NCBI RefSeq assembly: GCF_044772865.1
Contig: NZ_CP173029.1
Coordinates: 1,178,001 to 1,242,000, forward strand
Length of the DNA: 64,000 nt
Direction: 5' to 3'
Origin: Algirhabdus cladophorae
GTDB lineage: Bacteria > Pseudomonadota > Alphaproteobacteria > Rhodobacterales > Rhodobacteraceae
Part shown: one piece after another, positions 26,821-35,559 of the stretch
How the letters are laid out: the number at the start of each line of letters is the position of its first letter
Numbering within the stretch: the first letter of the stretch is position 1
Translations under genes and position numbers: made by a program
Notes under the pieces: model-generated
Databases searched by the model: none
What the model was told of the DNA's origin: nothing
The model's input: the letters and a program-made list of their open reading frames with translations, nothing else

Positions 26821-29679
26821 ATGCCTGAGCTGAAGAACATCGAAGTGCGCGGCGCGCGCGAGCATAATCTCAAGTCTATCGACGTGGATATTCCCCGCGA
26901 TCAGCTGGTTGTTATCACCGGCCTGTCGGGCTCGGGCAAATCCAGTCTGGCCTTTGATACGATCTATGCGGAAGGCCAGCGGCGCTATGTAGAAAGCCTA
27001 AGCGCGTATGCGCGCCAATTCCTTGATATGATGCAGAAACCTGACGTGGATCATATTTCAGGCCTATCGCCAGCGATTTCGATTGAACAGAAAACAACGT
27101 CGAAAAATCCGCGCTCGACCGTGGGCACAGTGACCGAGATTTACGACTATATGCGCCTGTTGTTTGCGCGTGTCGGTACACCCTATTCGCCCGCCACAGG
27201 CCTGCCGATTGAGGCGCAACAGGTCCAAGACATGGTCGACACGGTCATGCAGATGGAGGAGGGGACGCGCGGATACCTGCTGGCCCCGATCGTGCGCGAC
27301 CGTAAAGGCGAATACCGCAAAGAGTTTTTGGAACTGCGCAAGCAAGGCTTTCAGCGCGTCAAAGTAGACGGCGAATTTTACGAATTGGACGAACCGCCCA
27401 CCTTGGACAAGAAATTCCGCCACGACATTGATGTGGTCGTTGACCGGATTGTGGTGCGTGAGGGTCTGGAGACGCGGCTGGCGGACAGTTTGCGCACGGC
27501 CTTGGATTTGGCTGATGGGATTGCGATCTTAGAGACAGCCCCCACCGAAGGCGACCCCGAGCGCAAGACGTTTTCCGAGAAATTTGCCTGCCCTGTCAGT
27601 GGGTTCACCATTCCCGAAATCGAGCCGCGCTTGTTCTCGTTCAACGCGCCGTTTGGGGCCTGTCCGTCCTGCGACGGTCTGGGAATGGAGCTGTTTTTCG
27701 ACGAACGGCTGGTGGTGCCGGACCAAACCTTGAAGCTGTATGACGGTGCTTTGGCGCCATGGCGCAAAGGCAAATCTCCGTATTTCTTGCAGACGATAGA
27801 GGCCATCGCCAAGCATTACGAGTTTGACAAGAACACGCCGTGGAACAAACTGCCGCCCCATGTGCATCAGGTGTTTTTGTACGGCTCGGGCGATGATGAG
27901 ATCCCGTTCCGCTATGACGAAGGTGGCCGTGTTTACCAAGTGACGCGGACATTTGAGGGCGTCATTCCAAATATGGAACGCCGTTATCGCGAGACCGACA
28001 GCAATTGGATCCGTGAAGAGTTTGAGCGCTATCAGAACAACCGATCCTGCGGAGATTGTGGCGGATATCGCCTGCGCCCTGAAGCGCTGGCCGTGAAAAT
28101 CGCTGATCTGCATGTGGGCCAAGTGGTGCAAATGTCGATCCGCGAGGCTTATGACTGGTGCGAGAAAGTGCCTGCTAGCCTGACATCTCAAAAGAACGAA
28201 ATTGCCCGGGCTATTTTGAAGGAAATTCGTGAACGCCTTGGCTTTTTGAACAATGTGGGGTTGGAGTATTTGACCTTGTCGCGCAACGCGGGGACGCTGT
28301 CTGGTGGGGAAAGTCAGCGTATTCGATTGGCGTCGCAGATCGGCTCGGGCCTGACGGGGGTTTTGTATGTTTTGGACGAGCCATCAATTGGGTTGCATCA
28401 GCGCGACAATGATAGGCTGTTGACAACATTGAAAAATTTGCGCGATCAGGGGAATACCGTGATTGTGGTCGAACATGATGAAGAGGCCATTCGCGAGGCT
28501 GATTATGTGTTTGATATTGGCCCAGGCGCAGGGGTGCACGGCGGTCAAGTCGTGGCCAAAGGCACGCCAGCCGAAATTGCGGGCAACGAAGATAGCGTCA
28601 CTGGTCAGTTCCTGACCGGCAAGCGCGAGATTGCGGTGCCCAAAACCCGTCGTAAGGGCAACAAAAAGAAGATCAGCGTTAAGAAGGCCAGCGGAAACAA
28701 CCTGCAAAACATCTCGGTCGATTTTCCACTGGGTAAGTTTGTTTGTGTGACCGGTGTGTCTGGTGGGGGTAAGTCGACTCTGACCATTGAGACGCTTTTC
28801 AAGACTGCCTCGATGCGGTTAAACGGTGCGCGGCAGACGCCAGCGCCTTGTGAGACGATCAAGGGGTTGGAACATTTGGATAAGGTCATTGATATTGATC
28901 AACGGCCTATTGGGCGCACACCGCGTTCGAACCCTGCAACCTATACTGGGGCGTTCACTCCGATCCGCGATTGGTTTGCGGGTCTGCCTGAGGCCAAAGC
29001 GCGGGGTTACAAACCCGGGCGGTTTTCGTTCAACGTCAAAGGCGGGCGCTGTGAGGCCTGTCAGGGCGATGGTGTGATCAAGATCGAGATGCACTTCCTG
29101 CCCGATGTCTATGTGGAATGTGAGACCTGCAAGGGCGCGCGCTATAATCGTGAGACTTTAGAGATAAAATTCAAAGGCAAATCGATCGCCGATGTGCTGG
29201 ATATGACCGTTGAGGACGCGCAGGACTTTTTTAAAGCAGTGCCGTCTATTCGCGAGAAGATGGATGCGCTGATGCGGGTGGGGCTTGGCTATATCAAGGT
29301 TGGTCAACAGGCCACGACCTTGTCTGGGGGCGAGGCTCAGCGCGTGAAGCTGTCGAAGGAATTGGCCAAGCGATCCACGGGGCGCACGCTTTATATTCTA
29401 GATGAGCCGACGACGGGTCTGCACTTTGAAGATGTGCGTAAGCTTTTGGAAGTGCTGCATGAATTGGTTGAGGGCGGCAACACAGTGATTGTGATCGAGC
29501 ACAATCTGGATGTGGTGAAGACCGCTGATCATATCATTGATATTGGGCCTGAAGGTGGGGATGGCGGGGGCACTGTTGTGGCCACGGGCACGCCGGAAAA
29601 AGTGGCCGAGGTTGAGGGATCTTATACAGGGCACTACCTCAAGCCGATGTTGAACCCAAGACGGATCGCGGCCGAATAA
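26821..29679 (+). CDS. uvrA: Excinuclease ABC subunit A
   Basis: Damage-sensing ATPase of nucleotide excision repair. The 952-residue protein has two ABC units: Walker A GLSGSGKSSL and GVSGGGKSTL, signatures LSGGESQRI and LSGGEAQRV, and Walker B VLDEPSIGLH and ILDEPTTGLH. The zinc-binding insertions are visible as CPSCDGLG, CGDCGGYRLRP and CEACQGDG...CETCKGARY. Length is normal. The frame opens four codons earlier at 26809, but homologues begin MPELKNIEVRGAREHNL. It ends before a double hairpin and converges on the valine-catabolism cluster. Confidence 0.97.
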   Translation: MPELKNIEVRGAREHNLKSIDVDIPRDQLVVITGLSGSGKSSLAFDTIYAEGQRRYVESLSAYARQFLDMMQKPDVDHISGLSPAISIEQKTTSKNPRSTVGTVTEIYDYMRLLFARVGTPYSPATGLPIEAQQVQDMVDTVMQMEEGTRGYLLAPIVRDRKGEYRKEFLELRKQGFQRVKVDGEFYELDEPPTLDKKFRHDIDVVVDRIVVREGLETRLADSLRTALDLADGIAILETAPTEGDPERKTFSEKFACPVSGFTIPEIEPRLFSFNAPFGACPSCDGLGMELFFDERLVVPDQTLKLYDGALAPWRKGKSPYFLQTIEAIAKHYEFDKNTPWNKLPPHVHQVFLYGSGDDEIPFRYDEGGRVYQVTRTFEGVIPNMERRYRETDSNWIREEFERYQNNRSCGDCGGYRLRPEALAVKIADLHVGQVVQMSIREAYDWCEKVPASLTSQKNEIARAILKEIRERLGFLNNVGLEYLTLSRNAGTLSGGESQRIRLASQIGSGLTGVLYVLDEPSIGLHQRDNDRLLTTLKNLRDQGNTVIVVEHDEEAIREADYVFDIGPGAGVHGGQVVAKGTPAEIAGNEDSVTGQFLTGKREIAVPKTRRKGNKKKISVKKASGNNLQNISVDFPLGKFVCVTGVSGGGKSTLTIETLFKTASMRLNGARQTPAPCETIKGLEHLDKVIDIDQRPIGRTPRSNPATYTGAFTPIRDWFAGLPEAKARGYKPGRFSFNVKGGRCEACQGDGVIKIEMHFLPDVYVECETCKGARYNRETLEIKFKGKSIADVLDMTVEDAQDFFKAVPSIREKMDALMRVGLGYIKVGQQATTLSGGEAQRVKLSKELAKRSTGRTLYILDEPTTGLHFEDVRKLLEVLHELVEGGNTVIVIEHNLDVVKTADHIIDIGPEGGDGGGTVVATGTPEKVAEVEGSYTGHYLKPMLNPRRIAAE

Positions 29680-29685
29680 GGTATT

Positions 29686-29745
29686 GCGCCCCCTGCGGGG
29701 GCGCGGTGGGGCCGATGCTATCGCATCGGCCATTTGAGTATTTTT
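29686..29745. terminator. Double hairpin terminator after uvrA
   Basis: Two GC-rich hairpins stand in a row: GCGCCCCC/GGGGGCGC (29686-29704, three-base loop) and GGCCGATGC/GCATCGGCC (29710-29731, four-base loop), followed by ATTTGAGTATTTTT. They separate uvrA from the convergent fused gene. Confidence 0.8.
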
Positions 29746-29763
29746 GGAAAAAAGAAGCTAAGG
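29733..29763. repeat. Intergenic repeat motif, copy 1 (TTTGAGTATTT...GAAAAAAGAA...CTAAGG)
   Basis: TTTGAGTATTT, three bases, GAAAAAAGAA, then CTAAGG. The same string occurs at 57898-57930, also directly after a GC hairpin between convergent genes, and in degenerate form near 59548. Here its end forms the last codons of the minus-strand fused gene. Confidence 0.6.
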
Positions 29764-31665
29764 TCGTTTGCGTTTTTCGAAGCGAGGTAGCATGGCGGAA
29801 AAGTCTTTGCCTGCGCCGTCTTCATTTTCAACGAAGGTTTCATAGAGATCCGTTGCAGCTTGGCCTAGGGGAGTGTCGGCGTCAGCGGCGTGGGCCGCTT
29901 GTTGGCTGAGGCGCAGGTCCTTGAGCATCAGATCAGCAGCAAACCCGGGGGTGTACTCATTGTCGGCAGGGCTGGTGGGACCAATGCCCGGGGCAGGGCA
30001 GTAGGCGTTCATGGACCATGAATAGCCCGAAGAGGTACTAACCACATCAAACATTGCTTGGCGGTCGAGGCCCAATTTGTCGGCGAGAGCGAAGGCTTCG
30101 CAGGTGCCAATCATTGTAATTCCAAGGATCATATTGTTGCAGATTTTTGCGGCTTGGCCATTGCCGGAAGGGCCGCAATGCACTGATTTCTGGCCCATGA
30201 TTTCAAACAAAGGCATAGCGATTTCATACGCCTTGTCCGAGCCGCCCACCATGAATGTAAGCGTGCCGGCGCTGGCCCCTCCAATCCCGCCGGAAACAGG
30301 TGCATCAAGGGCCAAACACCCGGCGTCTACGGCTTGCTGGGCCACATTGCGGGCTGTTTCAACATCCACGGTAGAGCAATCCAACAACACCGCGCCTTTG
30401 GGCATCTGGGGCACAATTTGATCTGCGACGGCCTGTAAGATCGCGCCATTTGGCAGCATTGTGATCACGACATCAGCGTCTTTTGCAGCGTCCGCAGCAT
30501 TGGCGGCCAAGGCCACGCCATGTGGCGCTGCGATGGTGTCAAAACCGGTCACAAAGTGGCCAGCTGCCATGAGGTTTTGGGCCATGGGGGCCCCCATATT
30601 CCCCAATCCAATGAAGCCGATTTTCATCTTATTATCCTTTTTAAACAATGTGATGCCGCGCTGTGGCATCAACATTTTTGAGACATCAACAGCGGGCACT
30701 GCATCAACCGCATGGCGCCAGTTTGGGGAACGGTCCTTATCTATGATGGCGGCACGAATACCTTCGATAAAATCGCCATGTTCCATGGATCGAGACGTGA
30801 AACGGTATTCCAATTCCAGCGCCTTTTTGATGTCAGTTTGTCCGCGCAAACGGTGAATCATTTGGACAGCACTTGCCATGGCAAGGGGTGAATTGCGGTT
30901 AAGCTTTTTCAAAGAGTGCGCGGTGAACTCGGTTTCTGTCTGTGTCAAGGCGCGAAGGATATCCCCAAGGGTTTCTCCGCCAAAATGATGGTCGATTTGG
31001 GATTGAAGTTGGGTCAAAGTGCCTTTTGGGGCGGGGCAAGACGCCGTAGAAATTGGATCAGTAGAGCCTGTGTCTTGTAGCGTTGTTTTCAGGCTTTCCC
31101 ATTGATCTTGCGGGATAAACATGTCCGCAAAGCCAACGTAGCAGGCATCATCAGGGCCCATGCGTTCGGTCGTAATCCCAAGGTATTCCCCCAGACGTCC
31201 GGGTGCGTTGGCCAGGATCATGGAGCCGCCCACATCCGGGACCAGACCAATGCCGACTTCGGGCATGGCGATTTGGCTGGTTTCACCGACGATCCGGTGC
31301 GAGCCATGACAGCCAACACCAACACCACCGCCCATGGTAAAGCCTTGCAGAAAGCTCACCACGGGTTTGGGGTAGTCAAAGATCTTAGCATTCAGGCGAT
31401 ATTCGTCCGCCCAAAACTGGCGACCGTAGTCGAAATTTCCGGCCAAGCCAGTGGCGTACATTTCCGCGATATCACCGCCAGCGCAAAAGGCTTTGTCACC
31501 GGCTGCGTCTATCAGGATGAGGTTGATGTGATCATCATCTTGCCATTGGTCTAACGCCGCCTCGATATCGAGGCACATTTGGTGGGTCAGGGCGTTTAGC
31601 GCTTTGGGGCGGTTTAGGGTGATATGGCCTGCTTTGCCGCTGCGCCGGATCAGAATGTCGGTCAT
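29758..31665 (-). CDS. In-frame fusion: 3-hydroxyisobutyryl-CoA hydrolase (N-terminal) and 3-hydroxyisobutyrate dehydrogenase (C-terminal)
   Basis: A 635-residue open frame joins two consecutive valine-degradation enzymes. Residues 1 to about 335 are a crotonase-fold protein of the HIBCH type (FCAGGDIAEMY, TMGGGVGVGCHGSHRIV, MPEVGIGLVPDVGG). Residues 347-635 are a complete MmsB, starting MKIGFIGLGNMGAPMAQ (NAD motif) with the catalytic lysine in GQAAKICNNM and DAPVSGGIGGA. The two are normally separate genes. The joining segment (GITLFKKDNK) is read from what looks like an old intergenic spacer that still carries AAGGA seven bases before the MmsB ATG at 30627. The TAATAAG spacer has stops only in another frame. 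Either a true fusion, a recent indel or a sequencing error is possible. Confidence 0.85.
   Translation of the reverse strand: MTDILIRRSGKAGHITLNRPKALNALTHQMCLDIEAALDQWQDDDHINLILIDAAGDKAFCAGGDIAEMYATGLAGNFDYGRQFWADEYRLNAKIFDYPKPVVSFLQGFTMGGGVGVGCHGSHRIVGETSQIAMPEVGIGLVPDVGGSMILANAPGRLGEYLGITTERMGPDDACYVGFADMFIPQDQWESLKTTLQDTGSTDPISTASCPAPKGTLTQLQSQIDHHFGGETLGDILRALTQTETEFTAHSLKKLNRNSPLAMASAVQMIHRLRGQTDIKKALELEYRFTSRSMEHGDFIEGIRAAIIDKDRSPNWRHAVDAVPAVDVSKMLMPQRGITLFKKDNKMKIGFIGLGNMGAPMAQNLMAAGHFVTGFDTIAAPHGVALAANAADAAKDADVVITMLPNGAILQAVADQIVPQMPKGAVLLDCSTVDVETARNVAQQAVDAGCLALDAPVSGGIGGASAGTLTFMVGGSDKAYEIAMPLFEIMGQKSVHCGPSGNGQAAKICNNMILGITMIGTCEAFALADKLGLDRQAMFDVVSTSSGYSWSMNAYCPAPGIGPTSPADNEYTPGFAADLMLKDLRLSQQAAHAADADTPLGQAATDLYETFVENEDGAGKDFSAMLPRFEKRKRP
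30625..30639 (-). promoter_or_regulatory. mmsB: Retained internal ribosome binding site and ATG for a standalone MmsB
   Basis: On the minus strand AAGGA (30639-30635) is followed by TAATAAG and ATG at 30627, an optimal seven-base spacing. Initiation here would give a normal 289-residue 3-hydroxyisobutyrate dehydrogenase (29758-30627) alongside the fused product. Confidence 0.7.
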
Positions 31666-32804
31666 TGTTTTGTTACCAACTGGCGCGCCACGATCAGGCG
31701 CATAATTTCATTGGTGCCTTCCAGAATTTGATGGACGCGAAGGTCGCGCACTGTTTTCTCAACGCCGTAGTCTGCCAGATACCCGTAGCCGCCGTGCAAC
31801 TGTAGGCAGCCATCTGCGACACGGCTGCCGACCTCGCTGCAGTGCTTTTTTGCCATGGCGCAAAAATGTGTGGCATCGGGGGTTTGGGTGTCCAGTTTCC
31901 AAGCGGCTTGGCGGAGGAAAACACGGGCTGATTGCAGTTCGATCTCCATATCGGCAAGGCGAAATTGAAGCGCTTGGAACTGGTCAATTGGGCGCCCAAA
32001 GGCCTTGCGTTCGGCCATATAAGCAACAGTGGCGTCCAGTGCAGATTGGGCTGCACCGATAGAGCAGGCAGCGATGTTCAAGCGCCCTCCATCCAGGCCC
32101 GACATCGCATAAGTGAAGCCTTTTCCTTCATCGCCAAGCAGATTTCCTGCATCAGTGTAGCAATTGTCTAACTGTACTTGCCGCGTAGGTTGGCTGCGCC
32201 AACCCATTTTATCTTCGAGGCCACCGAAGGACAGGCCATCGGCACCGTCTTCAACAATCATGGCCGAGATCCCTTTGGGGCCTTCGTCACCGGTGCGGCA
32301 CATCACGATATAGGCGTCGGAATAGCCGCCACCGGATATAAAGGCTTTGGTGCCTGTCAAGTGGTAGCCCTCATTGGAGCGGGTGGCCTTGGTTTTCAGG
32401 GCTGCCGCATCTGATCCCGAGCCTGGTTCGGTCAGGCAATAGCTGAACACAGTTTCCATGGTCAGGGCTTTGGGCAAAAATTGCGCCTTGAGGTCGTCAG
32501 AGCCATAGGCGTCAATCATTTTGGCACACATGTTATGGATGCTCAGGAAAGCAGCGACCGAGGGGCAGGCCATGGAGAGCGCCTCAAACACCAATGTGGC
32601 GTCCAAACGGCTGAGGCCCGTACCGCCGCTTTCCTCACTCACATAGAGCCCGGCAAAGCCTAACTCGGCCAGCTGGGGCCACAGGGACTTGGGGATGGTG
32701 CCTTGGGTTTCCCACTCGCGGGCGAAGGGGGCGATGTGTTGCGTGCCAAAGTCCTTCGCCATGTCGAAAATAGCTGTTTGTTCCTCGCTCACTGCAAAAT
32801 CCAT
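31662..32804 (-). CDS. Acyl-CoA dehydrogenase, probably isobutyryl-CoA dehydrogenase
   Basis: A 380-residue FAD-dependent acyl-CoA dehydrogenase with the family motifs CLTEPGSGSDAAALKT, GTKAFISGGGYSD, LQLHGGYGYLADYGVEK and a catalytic glutamate in QILEGTNEI. Branched-chain substrate use is inferred from context: its stop overlaps the start of the hydrolase-dehydrogenase fusion by four bases (ATGA), and mmsA lies just beyond the glycosyltransferase. It would convert isobutyryl-CoA to methacrylyl-CoA, which then needs a separate enoyl-CoA hydratase before the HIBCH-like step; no such hydratase is seen here. Confidence 0.88.
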   Translation of the reverse strand: MDFAVSEEQTAIFDMAKDFGTQHIAPFAREWETQGTIPKSLWPQLAELGFAGLYVSEESGGTGLSRLDATLVFEALSMACPSVAAFLSIHNMCAKMIDAYGSDDLKAQFLPKALTMETVFSYCLTEPGSGSDAAALKTKATRSNEGYHLTGTKAFISGGGYSDAYIVMCRTGDEGPKGISAMIVEDGADGLSFGGLEDKMGWRSQPTRQVQLDNCYTDAGNLLGDEGKGFTYAMSGLDGGRLNIAACSIGAAQSALDATVAYMAERKAFGRPIDQFQALQFRLADMEIELQSARVFLRQAAWKLDTQTPDATHFCAMAKKHCSEVGSRVADGCLQLHGGYGYLADYGVEKTVRDLRVHQILEGTNEIMRLIVARQLVTKQ

Positions 32805-32946
32805 CTGGCCCTCCCATAAATTGAACAGTTGTTAAATTGTGGCAGTGGTCGGCCCCGTTGGCAAGCAGTGTCCGGTGCGAAACTGGTTGCAAAGCCCAGC
32901 CAATAAATTACACCCACGGCTAAGTTTTTCCAACAAAGGCCCGTTC

Positions 32947-33906
32947 GTGATCCGCCGCATCCCGCCCAAAATGATTGCGATTGGTGTTGTGACAAAAGAC
33001 CGACCCGCGATGTTGGCCCGTTTGCTGGCGTCCTTTGTCGAGATGGACAAGCCCGCAGATGTGCAGCTAGCCTTTGTGGTGATCGAGAATGCCGATACTG
33101 CCTCCTTGGGGGCACAAGTGGCACAGTTTGAGGCCGCTATCAGTCATAAAGTCCTCTACGACATCGAACCCGAACCCGGAATTCCCTTTGCACGCAACGC
33201 GGTTTTGGAGCGCGCGTTGACGATGGGCGCGGATATCTTGACCTTTGTCGATGATGATGAGCGCGTGGATCAGGGCTGGTTGGTGGCGCTGGTGCAGGGG
33301 CTTTGGGATCGGGATCTGGATTTGGTCGGGGGACCGTTGCGCATTGAAGCTGAAACGCCGGTTCAAACCTTTTGGCAATCGGCCGTTCTGGGGTTTTTGC
33401 AGCAAAAAGCCGGACGTAATGAAGCGCGGCGTGCTGAGAGGACCGCAAACGGCACCGATGGAACCCAAGACGCTTATACCAACAACTGGGCGCTGCGCCT
33501 GTCGTTCGCGGCACAGCATGGTCTGCGATTTGACGGCAATTTGCGCTACACTGGTGGATCTGACACGGCCTTTAGCATTGCGCTGAAGGCGGCAGGGGGG
33601 CGGCGTGGATGGGTGCCAGACGCGGTTGTGTATGACCGAATCCCGCTGCACCGTCTAAGCCTTGGATATCATTACCGTCGCAGCCGCGATCAGGCCCGCA
33701 ACGGGGCGATCTTGCGCAAAAAGCCGCTCTGGAAAGCGCCGTTTTTCATGTTGGCGCGTTTCGTTGAGGCCGCTGTGCTGGTGTTGATCAGCCCGATTAA
33801 GGGCCGCGTTGCTTTGGTTCGGGCCGTGCATAACATTGCTTTGGCAGATGGGCGCTTGCGCGGCGCCCTTGGCTTCAAAAGCAGTCTATATGCGCCCAAG
33901 ACATGA
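32947..33906 (+). CDS. Glycosyltransferase family 2
   Basis: A 319-residue GT-A glycosyltransferase on the opposite strand inside the valine cluster. It has the nucleotide-sugar fold start MIAIGVVTKDRPAMLARLL, the NAVLERAL segment after GIPFARN, a DDD metal-binding motif in LTFVDDDERVDQGW and a C-terminal amphipathic or membrane-associated segment (MLARFVEAAVLVLISPIKGRV). The open frame starts at 32839. The GTG at 32947 is preferred because AAAGG stands seven bases upstream, whereas the later ATG at 32971 lacks a ribosome site. The acceptor is unknown; the gene looks inserted between ACAD and mmsA, which are usually adjacent. Confidence 0.85.
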   Translation: MIRRIPPKMIAIGVVTKDRPAMLARLLASFVEMDKPADVQLAFVVIENADTASLGAQVAQFEAAISHKVLYDIEPEPGIPFARNAVLERALTMGADILTFVDDDERVDQGWLVALVQGLWDRDLDLVGGPLRIEAETPVQTFWQSAVLGFLQQKAGRNEARRAERTANGTDGTQDAYTNNWALRLSFAAQHGLRFDGNLRYTGGSDTAFSIALKAAGGRRGWVPDAVVYDRIPLHRLSLGYHYRRSRDQARNGAILRKKPLWKAPFFMLARFVEAAVLVLISPIKGRVALVRAVHNIALADGRLRGALGFKSSLYAPKT

Positions 33907-33934
33907 AAAAGGACGCCCGAGGGCGCCCCTTTTG
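33905..33934. terminator. Bidirectional hairpin between the glycosyltransferase gene and mmsA
   Basis: AAAAGG-A-CGCCC and GGGCG-CC-CCTTTT form an imperfect but long GC-core stem around GA at 33906-33933, between two convergent stop codons. Confidence 0.65.
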
Positions 33935-33959
33935 CAGTGGTTTGAGAGCGTAAAGAGCC

Positions 33960-35459
33960 CTATTCCATCACTGGAATGCTGAATTCGCCACCTTCTTTGA
34001 TGCCAGAAGGCCAGCGCGAGGTCACGGTTTTTGTGCGCGTATAGAATTTAAACGCGTCTGGCCCGTGTTGGTTGAGATCACCGAACATGGATTTCTTCCA
34101 GCCGCCAAAGGTGTGATAGGCCAAAGGCACAGGGATCGGGACGTTCACGCCCACCATGCCGATGTTGATCCGGTTGGCAAAATCACGTGCTGTGTCGCCG
34201 TCACGGGTAAAGATCGCGGTGCCGTTGCCGTATTCGTGGTCCATGGCGAGGCCAATCGCCTCTTCATAGGTTTGCGCGCGAACTGTGGATAGGACCGGGC
34301 CGAAAATCTCGTGCTTGTAGATGTCCATGTCTTTGGTGACATTGTCGAACAGATGCGCGCCAACGAAAAACCCGTCTTCATAGCCTTGCAGGCTGAAATC
34401 ACGGCCGTCGACCACCAGTTTTGCGCCTTGATCAATTCCTGTCTGCACCAAACGTTCGATGTTAGACTTGGCTGCCGCCGTCACCACGGGGCCGTAATCC
34501 ACATCATTGCCGGAGGTGTAGGGGCCGACTTTCAGGGCCTCAACACGAGGCACAAGTGCTTCGATAAGGCGATCTGCAGTGTCCTCGCCCACGGGGACTG
34601 CGACCGAGATGGCCATGCAGCGTTCGCCTGCGGCACCATACCCTGCGCCCACCAGCGCGTCTGCGGCTTGGTCCATATCGGCGTCGGGCATGATGATCAT
34701 GTGGTTCTTGGCCCCACCGAAACACTGTACGCGCTTGCCTTGGGAACATCCCGTGCCGTAGATATATTCAGCAATAGGGGTCGAGCCGACAAAGCCCACG
34801 GATTGGATCGTGTCGTCATAAAGGATCGCGTCCACCGCTTCTTTGTCGCCATTGACGACCTGAAGGATGCCCTTGGGCAAACCGGCTTCTTCCATTAATT
34901 CGGCCAGCATCAATGGCACGGACGGGTCACGCTCGGATGGTTTCAGGATGAACGCGTTGCCACAAACGATTGCGGGGGCAAACATCCACATGGGGATCAT
35001 GGCGGGAAAGTTGAACGGGGTGATGCCTGCGGTCACGCCCAATGCCTGCTTCATGGAATACATGTCGATGCCGGGGCCTGCTGAATCGGTGTAGTCGCCT
35101 TTCAACATCTGCGGCGCACCAATGCAGTATTCCACCACTTCAAGGCCGCGCTGCACGTCGCCTGCCGCGTCGGGCAGGGTTTTGCCGTGCTCACGGGACA
35201 AAGCCTCGGCCAGTTTGTCCATGTCGCGGTTCAACAGATCGACGAATTTCATCATCACACGGGCGCGGCGTTGTGGGTTCACTGCGGCCCATGCCACTTG
35301 GGCTTTGGCGGCGATTTCCACGGCCCGTTCCATTTCGGCCTTGTTCGCCAGAGGCACCTTGGCCTGCACCTCGCCTGTTGCAGGGTTGTAGACATCGGCA
35401 AAGCGGCCTGACGTGCCTTTGACATGAGCACCGCCGATATAATGTGTGAGTTCTTGCAT
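33960..35459 (-). CDS. mmsA: CoA-acylating methylmalonate-semialdehyde dehydrogenase
   Basis: Oxidises methylmalonate semialdehyde (valine) and malonate semialdehyde to propionyl-CoA or acetyl-CoA. The 499-residue aldehyde-dehydrogenase-fold protein shows the MMSDH traits: YIGGAHVKGTSGRFADVYNPATGEV at the start, GITPFNFPAMIPMWMF, CFGGAKNHMIIMPDAD and the catalytic cysteine C281 in GAAGERCMAIS. The general-base glutamate of hydrolytic ALDHs is absent, as in CoA-acylating members. It is divergent from a LysR-type gene and downstream of the shared control region, which suggests regulation by that protein. Confidence 0.95.
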   Translation of the reverse strand: MQELTHYIGGAHVKGTSGRFADVYNPATGEVQAKVPLANKAEMERAVEIAAKAQVAWAAVNPQRRARVMMKFVDLLNRDMDKLAEALSREHGKTLPDAAGDVQRGLEVVEYCIGAPQMLKGDYTDSAGPGIDMYSMKQALGVTAGITPFNFPAMIPMWMFAPAIVCGNAFILKPSERDPSVPLMLAELMEEAGLPKGILQVVNGDKEAVDAILYDDTIQSVGFVGSTPIAEYIYGTGCSQGKRVQCFGGAKNHMIIMPDADMDQAADALVGAGYGAAGERCMAISVAVPVGEDTADRLIEALVPRVEALKVGPYTSGNDVDYGPVVTAAAKSNIERLVQTGIDQGAKLVVDGRDFSLQGYEDGFFVGAHLFDNVTKDMDIYKHEIFGPVLSTVRAQTYEEAIGLAMDHEYGNGTAIFTRDGDTARDFANRINIGMVGVNVPIPVPLAYHTFGGWKKSMFGDLNQHGPDAFKFYTRTKTVTSRWPSGIKEGGEFSIPVME

Positions 35460-35492
35460 GGAATCCTCCGTTTCGTTGGGCAGAGTTTAGCC

Positions 35493-35540
35493 TTGCAAAA
35501 TTGCCATGAAAAGCGCCAGTTATACAAAATTGTTTTGCAA
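35493..35540. promoter_or_regulatory. Candidate LysR operator in the mmsA / lysR divergent region
   Basis: TTGCAAAA at 35493-35500 and its inverted copy TTTTGCAA at 35533-35540 lie between the divergent starts. The first half also forms GCAA-AA-TTGC. Symmetric AT-rich half-sites between a LysR gene and its divergent target fit the usual arrangement; binding is inferred. Confidence 0.4.
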
Positions 35541-35559
35541 AAATGCAGGGATAGCCAGA

